Shown one piece after another: positions 45,091 through 53,514 of a DNA stretch of 64,000 nt. The notes under the pieces were generated by a model. It saw only the letters and a list, made by a program, of their open reading frames with translations. It made no database searches and was not told where the DNA came from. Each line of letters begins with the position of its first letter. Within the stretch, counting starts at the first letter, position 1. Position numbers and translations under genes: made by a program. The stretch spans positions 62,001-126,000 of the forward strand of contig NZ_FXXL01000005.1 in assembly GCF_900184685.1 (NCBI RefSeq). Direction: 5' to 3'. This DNA is from Butyricimonas sp. Marseille-P3923 (GTDB lineage: Bacteria; Bacteroidota; Bacteroidia; Bacteroidales; Marinifilaceae).

Positions 45091-46527
45091 TTATTCCCCA
45101 GCCATACGTTCGGCAATCTTCACTGCCTGCAAAGCATTCAAAACACCTCCCGTAACACACAATTCTTCAAAATCTACCACCTTTGCCTCTTCCTTCTTTA
45201 CCCCAAAAGCACGAGGCGACTCAACACGACGCCCTTTCCACGACTCCACACCCTCCAAAATCGCCTGTTTAACTTGGTCAGCCGTCAATTCCGGAAAATA
45301 ATTCCATATCAAAGCCGCCACCCCGGTAACCACGGGAGCCGCCATACTGGTTCCGGACATTTTTTTATACCGATCATTCAATACCGTAGAATATATATGT
45401 TCACCGGGTGCGAAAAGATCGACACTGATTTTCCCGTAATTACTGAAACGGGAAGCCTCCCCGTATGGTCCTATCGAACCGACACAAATAAAATTCCGTA
45501 ACGTTTTCTTCCGGCTTAAAAATTTATTCGGGTATCCAGTATATTTATCTAGTAAAAAACCATCATTCCCGGCAGCTTTCACGATCAACACCCCTTTACT
45601 CTCGGCATAACGCATAGCTTTATACACCAACTTCTTATTCGGGGAAAAGAATTTATTAATACTCATATTAATCACCCGAGCTCCATTATCCACGGCATAA
45701 TAAATAGCCGATGCCACATCCTTGTCCTGCTCATCACCATTCCCGAGCATTCGCACGAACATCAGTTCTACATCCGCAATCCCGTTCGCACCTGACTCAC
45801 CGGTCGGTTTCGCTCCCACGATTCCACCTACATGCGTTCCATGTACCGCGTTTGCCCCAAGCAAATTATTATTCCCGTAGCAACGTATCTTCAAACTATT
45901 CAAATCATCACCCACGGATTCGCGCATTTTCTGCCTCTCGTGCATAACCTCAACCTTCTTTCGATAAATTTTCAACGAATCCGGCAACGAACGCAAAGTA
46001 GAAAAATGCCGAACCACATCGACAAAATAACGATACTCCGCCTTTTCCTTCCTCGAAAGCTTCATTGTATCAACATTCGCAAACTTATCGCATAAACGCA
46101 AAAATTCCCAATCCGCCGCCACGGTTCCGGGTATATCTCTTCCATCGGGTAAACCCAAAAAATTCCAACCATGAACGTCATCCGCAAACCCGTTATTATC
46201 ATCATCAATACCGTTCCCGGGTATTTCTTTCCGATTCACCCAAAGCCGATCTTTCAAATCCCGATGCGTCACATCTCCCCCGGCATCGATAATGGCCACA
46301 ACAGTTTTCGCCTTGGGTTCCCGTCCTTTCAGGTAATCGTAAGCCCTATATATATCCGCCCCGGAAACCGTATCGACCTCCATACATCCCCAATGCCAAT
46401 CGCGGGGCAACTCTTGAGGTTTTAATATCGCGACTTCGCTAGATTGCCCTTTCTTCATCTCCTCTTGGGCAATAAGCCCTAAAGGCAATAAAAATATCAA
46501 TAACTCCAAAAAAACTATTGCTTTCAT
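45091..46527 (-). CDS. Exported S8-family subtilisin-like serine peptidase
   Basis: About 478 residues from the ATG at 46527, which gives a signal peptide ending GLIAQ. The subtilisin triad is complete: Asp in VVAIIDAGGDV, His in NAVHGTHVGG, Ser in MSGTSMAAP. A helical insertion of about 100 residues lies between the Asp and His motifs, as in other Bacteroidetes S8 enzymes. No C-terminal sorting domain is seen. It has its own terminator and lies between the sigma factor and the SusCD block; degradation of proteins into importable peptides is inferred. Confidence 0.9.
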   Translation of the reverse strand: MKAIVFLELLIFLLPLGLIAQEEMKKGQSSEVAILKPQELPRDWHWGCMEVDTVSGADIYRAYDYLKGREPKAKTVVAIIDAGGDVTHRDLKDRLWVNRKEIPGNGIDDDNNGFADDVHGWNFLGLPDGRDIPGTVAADWEFLRLCDKFANVDTMKLSRKEKAEYRYFVDVVRHFSTLRSLPDSLKIYRKKVEVMHERQKMRESVGDDLNSLKIRCYGNNNLLGANAVHGTHVGGIVGAKPTGESGANGIADVELMFVRMLGNGDEQDKDVASAIYYAVDNGARVINMSINKFFSPNKKLVYKAMRYAESKGVLIVKAAGNDGFLLDKYTGYPNKFLSRKKTLRNFICVGSIGPYGEASRFSNYGKISVDLFAPGEHIYSTVLNDRYKKMSGTSMAAPVVTGVAALIWNYFPELTADQVKQAILEGVESWKGRRVESPRAFGVKKEEAKVVDFEELCVTGGVLNALQAVKIAERMAGE

Positions 46528-46633
46528 TTCTCTCATTTTACTATTATACACTTACATACGTGGAAATGCCATCACGCATCCCCTATCCATATTAAAATCT
46601 ATAAAAAGTACCTAAAGGGTGACAAGCAACAAA

Positions 46634-47203
46634 TTATTTTTTTACCAGAAAAATAAAAAGAAAAGATATATCATTATCTTTCATCTCCTTGCGAAGAAAT
46701 TTCAACGCCCTCGCCAACTGGGTTTTCACGGTATTCTTAGAGATATCCAACCGCTCCGCCACCTCTTGGTAAGACATACCATCAACAAAAACCATCATAA
46801 ACACTTGACGCCGCTCCGCGGGTAACAAATCAACCATTTGATAAACGACCTTGATAATATCTACCTGCTCCTCCAATTGTATCGTGTCTTCTTCAGACAT
46901 CACTTCCCGGGAAAAAGATTGGTAAGAATCCTCTTTTCGCCGCACTTCTTTCAAATAAGTTATAGCTGAAAATTTAACCGCTTGAAAAATATACTTATCC
47001 AAACCGGATTTCAATGTCTTGTAAGGCTTCGTGACCCAGAATTTAGCCAAATAATCCTGCACGATATCCTTCGCCACCTCCTTATCATTCACCACCTGAT
47101 TTGCGAAAAGCACCAACGTTTTATAATACGTATCGTATAGCAACCGAAAAGCTTTCTCTTCTGTTTCACCAAACATACGAAGTATTTTCTCTGCTATCAT
47201 CAT
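46634..47203 (-). CDS. ECF RNA polymerase sigma factor (SusCD-associated type)
   Basis: A 190-residue sigma-70 family protein. Region 2: AFRLLYDTYYKTLVLFANQ and KDIVQDYLAKFW; region 4: LLPAERRQVFMMVF and SYQEVAERLDISKNTVKTQL. The start at 47203 fits the family (MMIAEKILRMFGETEEKAF). This type normally works with a FecR protein and switches on a SusCD operon; FecR lies 3.1 kb downstream, after an S8 and a Fic gene. Confidence 0.92.
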   Translation of the reverse strand: MMIAEKILRMFGETEEKAFRLLYDTYYKTLVLFANQVVNDKEVAKDIVQDYLAKFWVTKPYKTLKSGLDKYIFQAVKFSAITYLKEVRRKEDSYQSFSREVMSEEDTIQLEEQVDIIKVVYQMVDLLPAERRQVFMMVFVDGMSYQEVAERLDISKNTVKTQLARALKFLRKEMKDNDISFLFIFLVKK

Positions 47204-47366
47204 TTTCGCATAACGTTTAAATACGCCAAAAAAGTTGCACAAACCAGCAACATTGACGGCTTCAAAAATATAAAAAATATACAAAATACCAAAATCAACG
47301 AATCATTCTAAAATAAAACCTCTCCCCACGCCCCTTGTACTCCCCTTACCCTACCCCTTCGCAACC

Positions 47367-47410
47367 TCATGAACGTATCATGAACGTACCATGAACGTAT
47401 CATAGACGTA
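47367..47410. repeat. 11-bp tandem array, four units
   Basis: TCATGAACGTA twice, CCATGAACGTA, then TCATAGACGTA in exact register, followed by the inverted TGCGTTCATGATA. Confidence 0.8.
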
Positions 47411-47554
47411 AATCTGCGTTCATGATAGGTTTATGCCTCGAAAGAGCAGCACTTGTAAGGTTGGGGAAGGGGATGTCAAAGAGGGGGATGACTCGGAACA
47501 ATGTTCCTCGAGAACGCGTTACGAACCCCGCCGTCCCTTCGTTCGAATCCCTCG

Positions 47555-47589
47555 AAAAAAAAGAGAGTCAGACACTTGTTCCAACTCTC
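47555..47589 (-). terminator. Rho-independent terminator after the tRNA-Ser-like gene
   Basis: On the minus strand GAGAGT and ACTCTC flank a 15-base loop and are followed by eight T, 18 bases beyond the tRNA 3' end. Confidence 0.75.
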
Positions 47590-47606
47590 ATTCATCTCAA
47601 TTTCAG

Positions 47607-47686
47607 CGGAAAGAGGGGGATTCGAACCCCCGAAACCCTTTAGAGGTTTACACGCTTTCCAGGCGTGCCAGTTCAGCCACTCCTGC
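47607..47686 (-). tRNA. tRNA-Ser (GGA anticodon), acceptor stem poorly paired
   Basis: Minus strand. The anticodon arm CACGC-CTGGAAA-GCGTG gives anticodon GGA; a long variable arm (AACC/GGTT) and a perfect T arm GGGGG-TTCGAAT-CCCCC fit serine. The D arm GCT...GGC is normal. But the 5' acceptor GCAGGAG pairs badly with the 3' side TCTTTCC (two mismatches and three wobbles); GGAAAGA would be expected. The 5' end faces element A, so the end may have been altered by integration. It could be a functional tRNA with errors in my folding, or a tRNA pseudogene. Confidence 0.6.
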
Positions 47687-48095
47687 ACCTTTATAACTAA
47701 TTGTACTTATGATGTTTACAATCAAATATTATAGTTTGCATTCTGTTTGGTTTAACTGGCGGTTTAACTCAAAGCTAAATCAAGAAGGATTAATACTATT
47801 AATGAACTCACTCTTATTTTATACTCAAATATAAGCAACATATAGCTTATATACAAGCAACTTACCACTAAATTATGGTGGTTGGAATATGATTTTTATA
47901 CGCATACTTTCTGTATTAATTGGTAATGCAATAGGAATCAAATTTTATTCATATATCTAATTGAAACACGTAAGTTGGTGTAAAATTATCAACAACCATA
48001 TACAATTCAATTTTTTCAAATTTTCCACCACGATATAAAAAGGGATGACAAACCGAAGTCTATCATCCCTTCACACCATACCTAGCACACGCTAA
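47687..48095. other. Intergenic region at the left end of element A
   Basis: No gene seen. It holds the first copy of the element A palindrome (47,975-48,030) and AT-rich sequence; an attachment site may lie here. Confidence 0.4.
47975..48030. repeat. Element A palindrome, copy a
   Basis: TTGGTGTAAAATTAT on the left, CATATAC in the middle, AAATTTTCCACCA on the right. Lies downstream of the DUF4595 gene. Confidence 0.6.
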
Positions 48096-48851
48096 CTATT
48101 CTTTGTATGTAACTGTTGTCGTAGATTCTAATTTCTTAACGCTTCTCTCGTCATATGTTTTGATTGTTGTAACATAACCGTTTTTGTCGAAAGTATATTC
48201 ATAAGTATATGTTTCATTCCCCTCTTTCATTGATGCAATTAAATTCTTTGATTTAACCCCAAAATAACTTGTTTCCATGAAATCATATTCCCATACTTGG
48301 ATTAACTGCCAATTAAAATCATAGTTTGATTTATTTTCGTAATCCGTATAAGTATAAGTTCTTGTGCCATAACATTCCAAAGATGTGATGTTCCCATTTA
48401 ACCATTTGCATGAAAACTTACTTCCTGTTGTACTAATAAGCTGGTTATTCTCGGTATAATCAATACTTTCGTATTCCTCTGCTCCGACGCCAATAGCTTT
48501 AGTTACCAATTCTTTATCATTCAGTTCACATTCAAAAACACGTGATTCATCCCAATCTTCATCATTTGTGTCCCATGTAGCAACAAGCTTATTACCTTCT
48601 TTCTTAAATCTCGTTGTTATCACACGCCCGTCATCCTCTCCACCTTTATAAGTTTCCACAACTTTAGTCATCTTTCCTTCTGAATCATATTCAAAAGTAG
48701 TTGTACAAGTTTCTCCGTCACCGTAATCATCGATGAGTTTACTAACTAGCTTCTGTTTTGTAGTTGATTTTTCATCGTCTTTTTCGTCATCATCTGAACA
48801 AGCTACAAATACCGTAGCAAGTAACATCATCAATAAATAAATCTTTTTCAT
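48096..48851 (-). CDS. DUF4595-like lipoprotein
   Basis: A 251-residue lipoprotein (FVACSDDD, Cys18) rich in short beta strands of the form TTFEYDSEGKMTKV and YEYTFDKNGYVTTI, typical of DUF4595, a family of Bacteroides surface lipoproteins with repeated beta hairpins. Function unknown. It sits inside the left part of element A but could be a chromosomal gene if the element boundary is further right. Confidence 0.78.
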   Translation of the reverse strand: MKKIYLLMMLLATVFVACSDDDEKDDEKSTTKQKLVSKLIDDYGDGETCTTTFEYDSEGKMTKVVETYKGGEDDGRVITTRFKKEGNKLVATWDTNDEDWDESRVFECELNDKELVTKAIGVGAEEYESIDYTENNQLISTTGSKFSCKWLNGNITSLECYGTRTYTYTDYENKSNYDFNWQLIQVWEYDFMETSYFGVKSKNLIASMKEGNETYTYEYTFDKNGYVTTIKTYDERSVKKLESTTTVTYKE

Positions 48852-48937
48852 TTTAATCGTAATTTATCTTTTACCCAAGATTCCCAGAATGGTAAGTTAT
48901 TATAAATAAAGAAGCATGGGAACTTACTAGATTATCT

Positions 48938-49078
48938 ATCAGGAGGTATCGCCAAACACCTACAGGAAAATAAACAGTCATCCCATGCTAAACCATGTAT
49001 ATAGAGTTATATATACGGCAAGCATAGCATTTGTATCCTGCTTATCCCTTCCTGTAAAAATTTGGCGATTTTCCTGAT
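48938..49078. repeat. Long inverted repeat, 30-bp arms
   Basis: ATCAGGAGGTATCGCCAAAC at 48,938 pairs with GTTTGGCGAT-type sequence ending at 49,078 (ATTTGGCGATTTTCCTGAT); arms continue through CTACAGGAA / TTCCTGTA. Just outside and inside, GCATGGGA (48,914-48,921) and TCCCATGC (48,981-48,988) are also complementary. The 399-base gap 48,852-49,250 contains no gene. Confidence 0.6.
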
Positions 49079-49250
49079 AAGGATAAAGCTAAATGCTTCT
49101 ATTTTACTAATATGTCTGTAACCCAGATGTTACTCTGGATAACAATACAAAGATAGATAAATATTAACATCCTACAAACGCTTTCAGGGATGACTGTAAT
49201 GCAAAATTAGACTAATAGCTAGAATAAAAAGAATATATTACTAACGGTTT

Positions 49251-50306
49251 TCACTCTATAAACCATTTATAGGTGTTATCACCGTGTAAAGCTCTATCTA
49301 TCCCTTCTGTTAATTGCGTGGCGTTTAATGACCTATCGAGGAAATTATCTATATAAGAAGATTTATTCGCACCCGTAAGCATATTATAGAATTTCCATAA
49401 ATTTATTTCATTCTCTCCATGCTCCCTCTTGAAATTGTCATCGTTGTAATACGCCTTCGCCACCATGTTAATCTGGCTATCCGTCAATTCCATGTATGGT
49501 AAATGTTTCTTCTCTCTGGCAGGTAAACATTGATACAGCCTACTTTTACCCAAGAATTGTGCGAATTGATGTTCAGTGAGGTAAGAACCTGTAAAGCTCT
49601 TCATCAATCGTAAATGCTTGTCCGCATCATACTGTTGGAATAACTTCATAACACCTCTAAATAAATCATGGTAACTCATCGCTCTTAAATCAGTCTGGAA
49701 ACCATCAGTAAAGGTACACAGGTTACAACATACCTTGTTCTTGAACCCAATAGCCACGCTAAACCTTTCTGATGTCTTCTTTGAATAGAGGTTCTCCCTG
49801 TTATACGCTCTCACTCCCGTGATACATAGATTAATCCTGTTACCGTTTATAGATTCATAAATAGTTGGAATCTCAAATGCAAACGCCATTCTTTCATAAT
49901 AGATGGTCTTGTCACTTTCCAGTAATTCTGCCACTGGTTTATGTATCGCCTCTGGAATCCTACCTTTTATAACGTGGCTAACCATTATATCAGGTTCATC
50001 TATACTTTCCCCTCTAAACAGTTCACTAGCCACCTTGTGCACCGTTTCAATAAATGCTGGATGGGATATTGTCATCTCGTTATCCTTGCTGAACACTGGC
50101 ACGATACAATCATTCTTTAAATGTAGCATATCTATGGGCGAAGTGTTAGCCTCTATAAAATGTTTCCTCCTTTTGTCTTTTTTAATTGGTTCATTTACCA
50201 CTTCACAAGGAGTGTAGGTAGGTTCTTCCTTTTTTGTATCATTACTGCCAAATAAAACTGGCAACAATCCTTCATTCTGACTTGGAATTAATATTGACGT
50301 GTTCAT
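49251..50306 (-). CDS. DUF3871-family protein of mobile elements
   Basis: A 351-residue cytoplasmic protein. Features matching DUF3871 are IEANTSPIDMLHLKNDCIVPVFSKDNE, seen here as the N-terminal signature, then HPAFIETV and LCITGVRAYNRENLYSKK. The family is found on Bacteroidetes plasmids and integrative elements; some resemble DUF932-type anti-restriction or replication proteins, but the role is unproven. Two copies of the element palindrome (b and c) lie upstream, so it may be co-regulated with the other element genes. Confidence 0.75.
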   Translation of the reverse strand: MNTSILIPSQNEGLLPVLFGSNDTKKEEPTYTPCEVVNEPIKKDKRRKHFIEANTSPIDMLHLKNDCIVPVFSKDNEMTISHPAFIETVHKVASELFRGESIDEPDIMVSHVIKGRIPEAIHKPVAELLESDKTIYYERMAFAFEIPTIYESINGNRINLCITGVRAYNRENLYSKKTSERFSVAIGFKNKVCCNLCTFTDGFQTDLRAMSYHDLFRGVMKLFQQYDADKHLRLMKSFTGSYLTEHQFAQFLGKSRLYQCLPAREKKHLPYMELTDSQINMVAKAYYNDDNFKREHGENEINLWKFYNMLTGANKSSYIDNFLDRSLNATQLTEGIDRALHGDNTYKWFIE

Positions 50307-50326
50307 AATCTAGTCTATTTAACGGT

Positions 50327-50380
50327 GGTGGAAATATTTAAATTTTCAGTTTATATATACAATTCATGAATTCTCCACCA
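50327..50380. repeat. Element A palindrome, copy b
   Basis: GGTGGAAATATTTAAATTTT, centre TATATATAC, right end TTCTCCACCA. Upstream of the DUF3871 gene. Confidence 0.65.
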
Positions 50381-50491
50381 ACCTTGATTTATAATGTTCA
50401 TTATCACTTTTACTTGTTTTATTTATTATTCATCTTTTAGCCAGTTAAAAAATTGAACTGGAAATGTGTTTAGAGTTTACTCTCTATCGGT

Positions 50492-50548
50492 GGTGAGAAT
50501 TATTGTCCTTACTAGTAATATATACCAATCCAGACAAAAATTCACCAA
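50492..50548. repeat. Element A palindrome, copy c
   Basis: GGTGAGAATTATT, centre AATATATACC, right end AAAAATTCACCAA. Between the DUF3871 and JAB genes. Confidence 0.6.
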
Positions 50549-50557
50549 CCTAAATTT

Positions 50558-51010
50558 TCATATCTTACCGTTAGCTGAATAACTGTAATACCCCTCTTCA
50601 TAGTAAAGAACGTAATCCAGTAACTCTACATCTATACATGAAAGTGCAATCTTTACCTGTTGTACCAGTTCATCATCCTGTTTAGTTGGTTCAATATCAC
50701 CAGAAGGTTGATTTATACAAACTATCACACTTTTACAATTAGAGAGTGCTGCCAGTTGCACTATAAACCTAATATCCGTGATGTTGTAAGATAACGCACC
50801 TTCACTCACGGTAGATATTCCCAACACTTGATTCCTACCATTTAACAGGATAACTCTAGTTGAGATATGGTGTTCGATGGTATCTTTAAATGGAGAAACC
50901 AGTAACTCGTGGACGTCTTTAGCGGTTATTATTTTATACCTTTTAGAAGGCTTGGTATTATTCCTGTACACCAGTTCCACTACTGGTACTTTCATTAATT
51001 CTTCATTCAT
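50558..51010 (-). CDS. RadC-like JAB-domain protein with degenerate metal site
   Basis: A 150-residue protein matching the JAB half of RadC/YeeS-type proteins common on mobile elements (VILLNGRNQVLGISTVSEG, then SVIVCINQPSGDIEPTKQDD). The normal H(S/N)HPSG...D metal site reads INQPSG at residues 99-104, so both histidines are lost; Asp112 remains. It is probably not an active metalloprotease. It lies between DUF3871 and an unknown gene on the same strand. Confidence 0.8.
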   Translation of the reverse strand: MNEELMKVPVVELVYRNNTKPSKRYKIITAKDVHELLVSPFKDTIEHHISTRVILLNGRNQVLGISTVSEGALSYNITDIRFIVQLAALSNCKSVIVCINQPSGDIEPTKQDDELVQQVKIALSCIDVELLDYVLYYEEGYYSYSANGKI

Positions 51011-51245
51011 GATATTGTTTTACTTGATTTTTAATTTGAATACGTTAATGGTAATGGAATTTAGGGAGTTGTAAGTTTATCAGGTTTGGCAATGGAGAGG
51101 AAAGATTCTTGTTTATACTGCCTGTTTAGAAAGGTGATACTTCCTTCACTCTGGTATAACAATATCTTTCCCCTTCCCACTGCTCTCTCTGTCCCTGTTC
51201 CTTCTCCACTAAAGGATTATTTTAGTAGAATAATGCTTTTACAAA

Positions 51246-51270
51246 AAAAAGAAGTAGAGATTACTCTCTA
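51246..51270 (-). terminator. Rho-independent terminator overlapping a stop codon
   Basis: On the minus strand GTAGAG-AGTAAT-CTCTAC is followed by TTCTTTTTTTT. The TAG stop of the upstream unknown gene lies in the stem. Confidence 0.75.
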
Positions 51271-51738
51271 CTCTTCATCAAACAGTATGGCGAATTTCCA
51301 TACAGTTAGCGTGTACTCGTTCCCGTTGTAACTGGCAGGCGTTTCCATGCTACCACAGCAAATAATAGTTTGCCCGTCTAGGATAGAAAACAAATCCTCG
51401 TAACTGGTATTTACTGCCAGAGGGTAAATGTATTGTAGCCTGTCTTTATACTGTTCCTCTATAACAGGGTCACACGGGACGTCATCGGGTGTTATCCCTG
51501 TTTGCTTGGAACCTTTCACCATGTTACGGATTCTAATATCTATCCTTTCATCCCCTTTCATGCAGGAGAGGGAAATACTTGTTGGATCTTCACCCTTGAA
51601 TCCAATAACTTTTAGAATATCACCCACTTTTGGAGGTGCTGGTAACGTGACCAGTTTGCCCGCCAGTTTGGATTTACTAATGTCTGAAAAACATTTGGGC
51701 ATGGTAACCTTGTTCACTTCAAAATCTTTCTTTAACAT
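51268..51738 (-). CDS. Unknown element A protein
   Basis: A 156-residue cytoplasmic protein that I do not recognise. It is beta-rich (KLVTLPAPPKVGDILKVIGF; ISLSCMKGDERIDIRIRNMV) with a late WKFAILF strand. No catalytic motif or membrane segment. Minus-strand, with a terminator at its stop codon. Possibly a replication or regulatory accessory of the element; this is only from location. Confidence 0.6.
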   Translation of the reverse strand: MLKKDFEVNKVTMPKCFSDISKSKLAGKLVTLPAPPKVGDILKVIGFKGEDPTSISLSCMKGDERIDIRIRNMVKGSKQTGITPDDVPCDPVIEEQYKDRLQYIYPLAVNTSYEDLFSILDGQTIICCGSMETPASYNGNEYTLTVWKFAILFDEE

Positions 51739-51921
51739 GATAGTTTGATTTTAATTAATTGATTTTTTTCCAGAGATGGGTGGGGGATGTAAATGGTACA
51801 CTACCCTAGCGTGGAACACACTTTATATATAATGCCAACCTGAAATTAGAGGGGAGGGGGTGTTTTATAAGGATTCTCTATTTTAACCACTCTAATTCTC
51901 CCTGTATTTAGAATATATTCT

Positions 51922-51929
51922 TAACTTTG
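51922..51929 (+). promoter_or_regulatory. Bacteroidetes -7 promoter element for the 58-residue gene
   Basis: TAACTTTG, 27 bases before the ATG at 51957. Confidence 0.55.
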
Positions 51930-51956
51930 TATGGTTATATCAATCAAAGGAGAAGC

Positions 51957-52133
51957 ATGGAGATACGTTTTGAAACTAAAGCGGAAAGTCAAGCCAGACG
52001 AGAGAGGGAGGCACTGGAAAGAACCCCCAACGAGAGATTTATATTCTTTTTGCGTCTGGTCGCCGAAATCGGCAAGTTTCAAACTTTGAAGGAGAGAACA
52101 AGTAACAACTTTATTCTTGAACGGAAAAAATAA
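51957..52133 (+). CDS. Small protein resembling AbiEii-partner proteins
   Basis: A 58-residue basic protein with strong translation signal AAAGGAG six bases before the ATG at 51957, plus a good promoter. The pattern ERTPNERFIFFLRLV and a C-terminal NFILERKK resembles small proteins encoded just upstream of AbiEii/nucleotidyltransferase toxins in Bacteroidetes, but no such toxin follows; the next gene is Fic. It may be an orphan antitoxin-like gene. Confidence 0.6.
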   Translation: MEIRFETKAESQARREREALERTPNERFIFFLRLVAEIGKFQTLKERTSNNFILERKK

Positions 52134-52200
52134 ACCTTAATTTCTTTTGACTGGGCAACTCTCTCCTTGTAGGCATTGGTCTTTATCAATGAAGTAAGGG

Positions 52201-52256
52201 TTGGTGGAAAATTTTTAAAATGTATATACCGACCAGAATTTTATATTTTCCCACCA
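52201..52256. repeat. Element A palindrome, copy d
   Basis: TTGGTGGAAAATTTTTAAAA, centre TGTATATACC, right end TATTTTCCCACCA. Directly upstream of the Fic promoter. Confidence 0.7.
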
Positions 52257-52278
52257 GATATAAACAATGATAATTTCT

Positions 52279-52286
52279 TACCTTTG
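52279..52286 (+). promoter_or_regulatory. Bacteroidetes -7 promoter element for the element A fic-like gene
   Basis: TACCTTTG, 23 bases before the ATG at 52310. Confidence 0.6.
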
Positions 52287-52309
52287 TAATCAACTAAAAA
52301 TATGGCAAC

Positions 52310-53071
52310 ATGAATAGTAAGTTGGTTGATTTATTAAGAGAGGTAGATTCATTGAAAGTGCGGTTATCTTCCTTACGTCCTTTACCTGTCGAGGCATTAA
52401 AGAAAATTCAGGATGCTTTAGATATCGAGTACACTTACGAGAGTAACCGTATAGAAGGGAACACGCTTACCCTGCAGGAAACGGCACTTGTTGTCAATGA
52501 AGGAATCACTATTTCTGGTAAATCCATGCGTGAACACTTGGAGGCAATCAACCATGCGGAAGCTATTGACTATATAAAGGAGGTTGCCAAACAGGATATT
52601 GAAATAAGTCAAAGAACTATCAAGGAGATTCATGCACTCGTGTTACATGGCATAGATAGGGAGAACGCTGGAAGTTACAGAACCGTACCCGTGATGATTT
52701 CGGGTAGCACTCATGTACCGCCTCAACCTTATTTGTTGGAGAAGCTAATGGAAGATTTCATGCTGACATTTCAACGCATGGAAAAAGAAAACGTTCATCC
52801 AGTTATTATTGCCGCTTACTTGCATGATGAACTGGTGAGGATACATCCGTTTATAGATGGCAACGGGCGTACTTCTCGACTTCTGATGAACCTCTACCTG
52901 TTGCAAAAAGGTTATACCATTGTTACCCTGAAAAGTGATAACGACATGAAGTTACGTTATTATAAAGCTTTGGAGTCTTCTCACACGGAACAACAACATG
53001 ATGATTTTTACTTGTTGGTTGCCGAAGCTGAAAAAGCATCTCTAGAGAGGTATATCTCTATTCTAGGATAA
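52310..53071 (+). CDS. Fic-family adenylyltransferase, self-inhibited (class II) type
   Basis: A 253-residue protein. The core motif HPFIDGNGRTSR is at residues 179-190, complete for AMP transfer. An N-terminal inhibitory helix motif SNRIEGN (45-51) matches class II Fic proteins, where the Glu blocks ATP gamma-phosphate until released. It lacks the C-terminal winged helix of larger Fic proteins. Single-gene unit with its own promoter and an element palindrome upstream. Target unknown; a second Fic gene outside the element (43,755-44,888) is a different class. Confidence 0.88.
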   Translation: MNSKLVDLLREVDSLKVRLSSLRPLPVEALKKIQDALDIEYTYESNRIEGNTLTLQETALVVNEGITISGKSMREHLEAINHAEAIDYIKEVAKQDIEISQRTIKEIHALVLHGIDRENAGSYRTVPVMISGSTHVPPQPYLLEKLMEDFMLTFQRMEKENVHPVIIAAYLHDELVRIHPFIDGNGRTSRLLMNLYLLQKGYTIVTLKSDNDMKLRYYKALESSHTEQQHDDFYLLVAEAEKASLERYISILG

Positions 53072-53326
53072 AAGTAATTTTATGAACCTATAAATGGTGA
53101 ATTGGAATAGAAAGTTTAGAGATATTCGTGAGTTCAATTTCCTTGTGTGGTAAAACTGGAAATAGAATGTCAAATCAATATGTTATCATAGATATAAATA
53201 TTTGATATTCTGATATATTTACTTTGTCGTACCCAATTCAATAAGTATTTTTGCATATGTAAATGATTGGTCTGATGTTCTTGTCTGAACTAGATACTCT
53301 TTTGTTTGTTAGAAAAATTTATTCCT

Positions 53327-53506
53327 ATGAAATTACGTAAAAAAGGAAAAAACTCCAATTCAGAATGGTTTGGTGTAGAACATTATCGAATTTTCCATGA
53401 AATGGATTTATTCAGGTATGTAAACATGGAGAGATTAAAAATGTTATATCCTGAAATTTTTGGAAGTTCCAAACCGAAGCTTCTCAAGAAAAGACAGCAC
53501 AACTAA
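53327..53506 (+). CDS. Small unknown protein
   Basis: A 59-residue protein from the ATG at 53327 (MKLRKKGKNSNSEWFG). Basic at both ends with an aromatic centre (VEHYRIFHEMDLFRYVN). I do not recognise it. A clear terminator follows 8 bases after its stop, which supports a real transcription unit. Confidence 0.5.
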   Translation: MKLRKKGKNSNSEWFGVEHYRIFHEMDLFRYVNMERLKMLYPEIFGSSKPKLLKKRQHN

Positions 53507-53514
53507 ATGATTGA

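Larger units (their letters stand above)
47204..47606. other. Intergenic region with 11-bp array and tRNA terminator
   Basis: No gene is supported in these 403 bases. They hold the sigma factor leader, the 11-bp array at 47,367-47,410 with an inverted partial copy at 47,415-47,427, and the tRNA terminator at 47,555-47,589. Confidence 0.5.

Noticed and set aside
47541-47552. GTTCGAATCC as a second tRNA T loop or attachment site
   Set aside because: The flanks do not pair and no anticodon arm is nearby; ten bases alone are weak.
47422-47696. Several overlapping short frames on both strands, such as one opening MQEWLNWHAWKACKPL
   Set aside because: They are translations of the tRNA-Ser-like sequence and its terminator.
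51086-51331. An 81-codon plus-strand frame
   Set aside because: It crosses a clear minus-strand terminator and the coding end of the unknown gene; residues look like noise.
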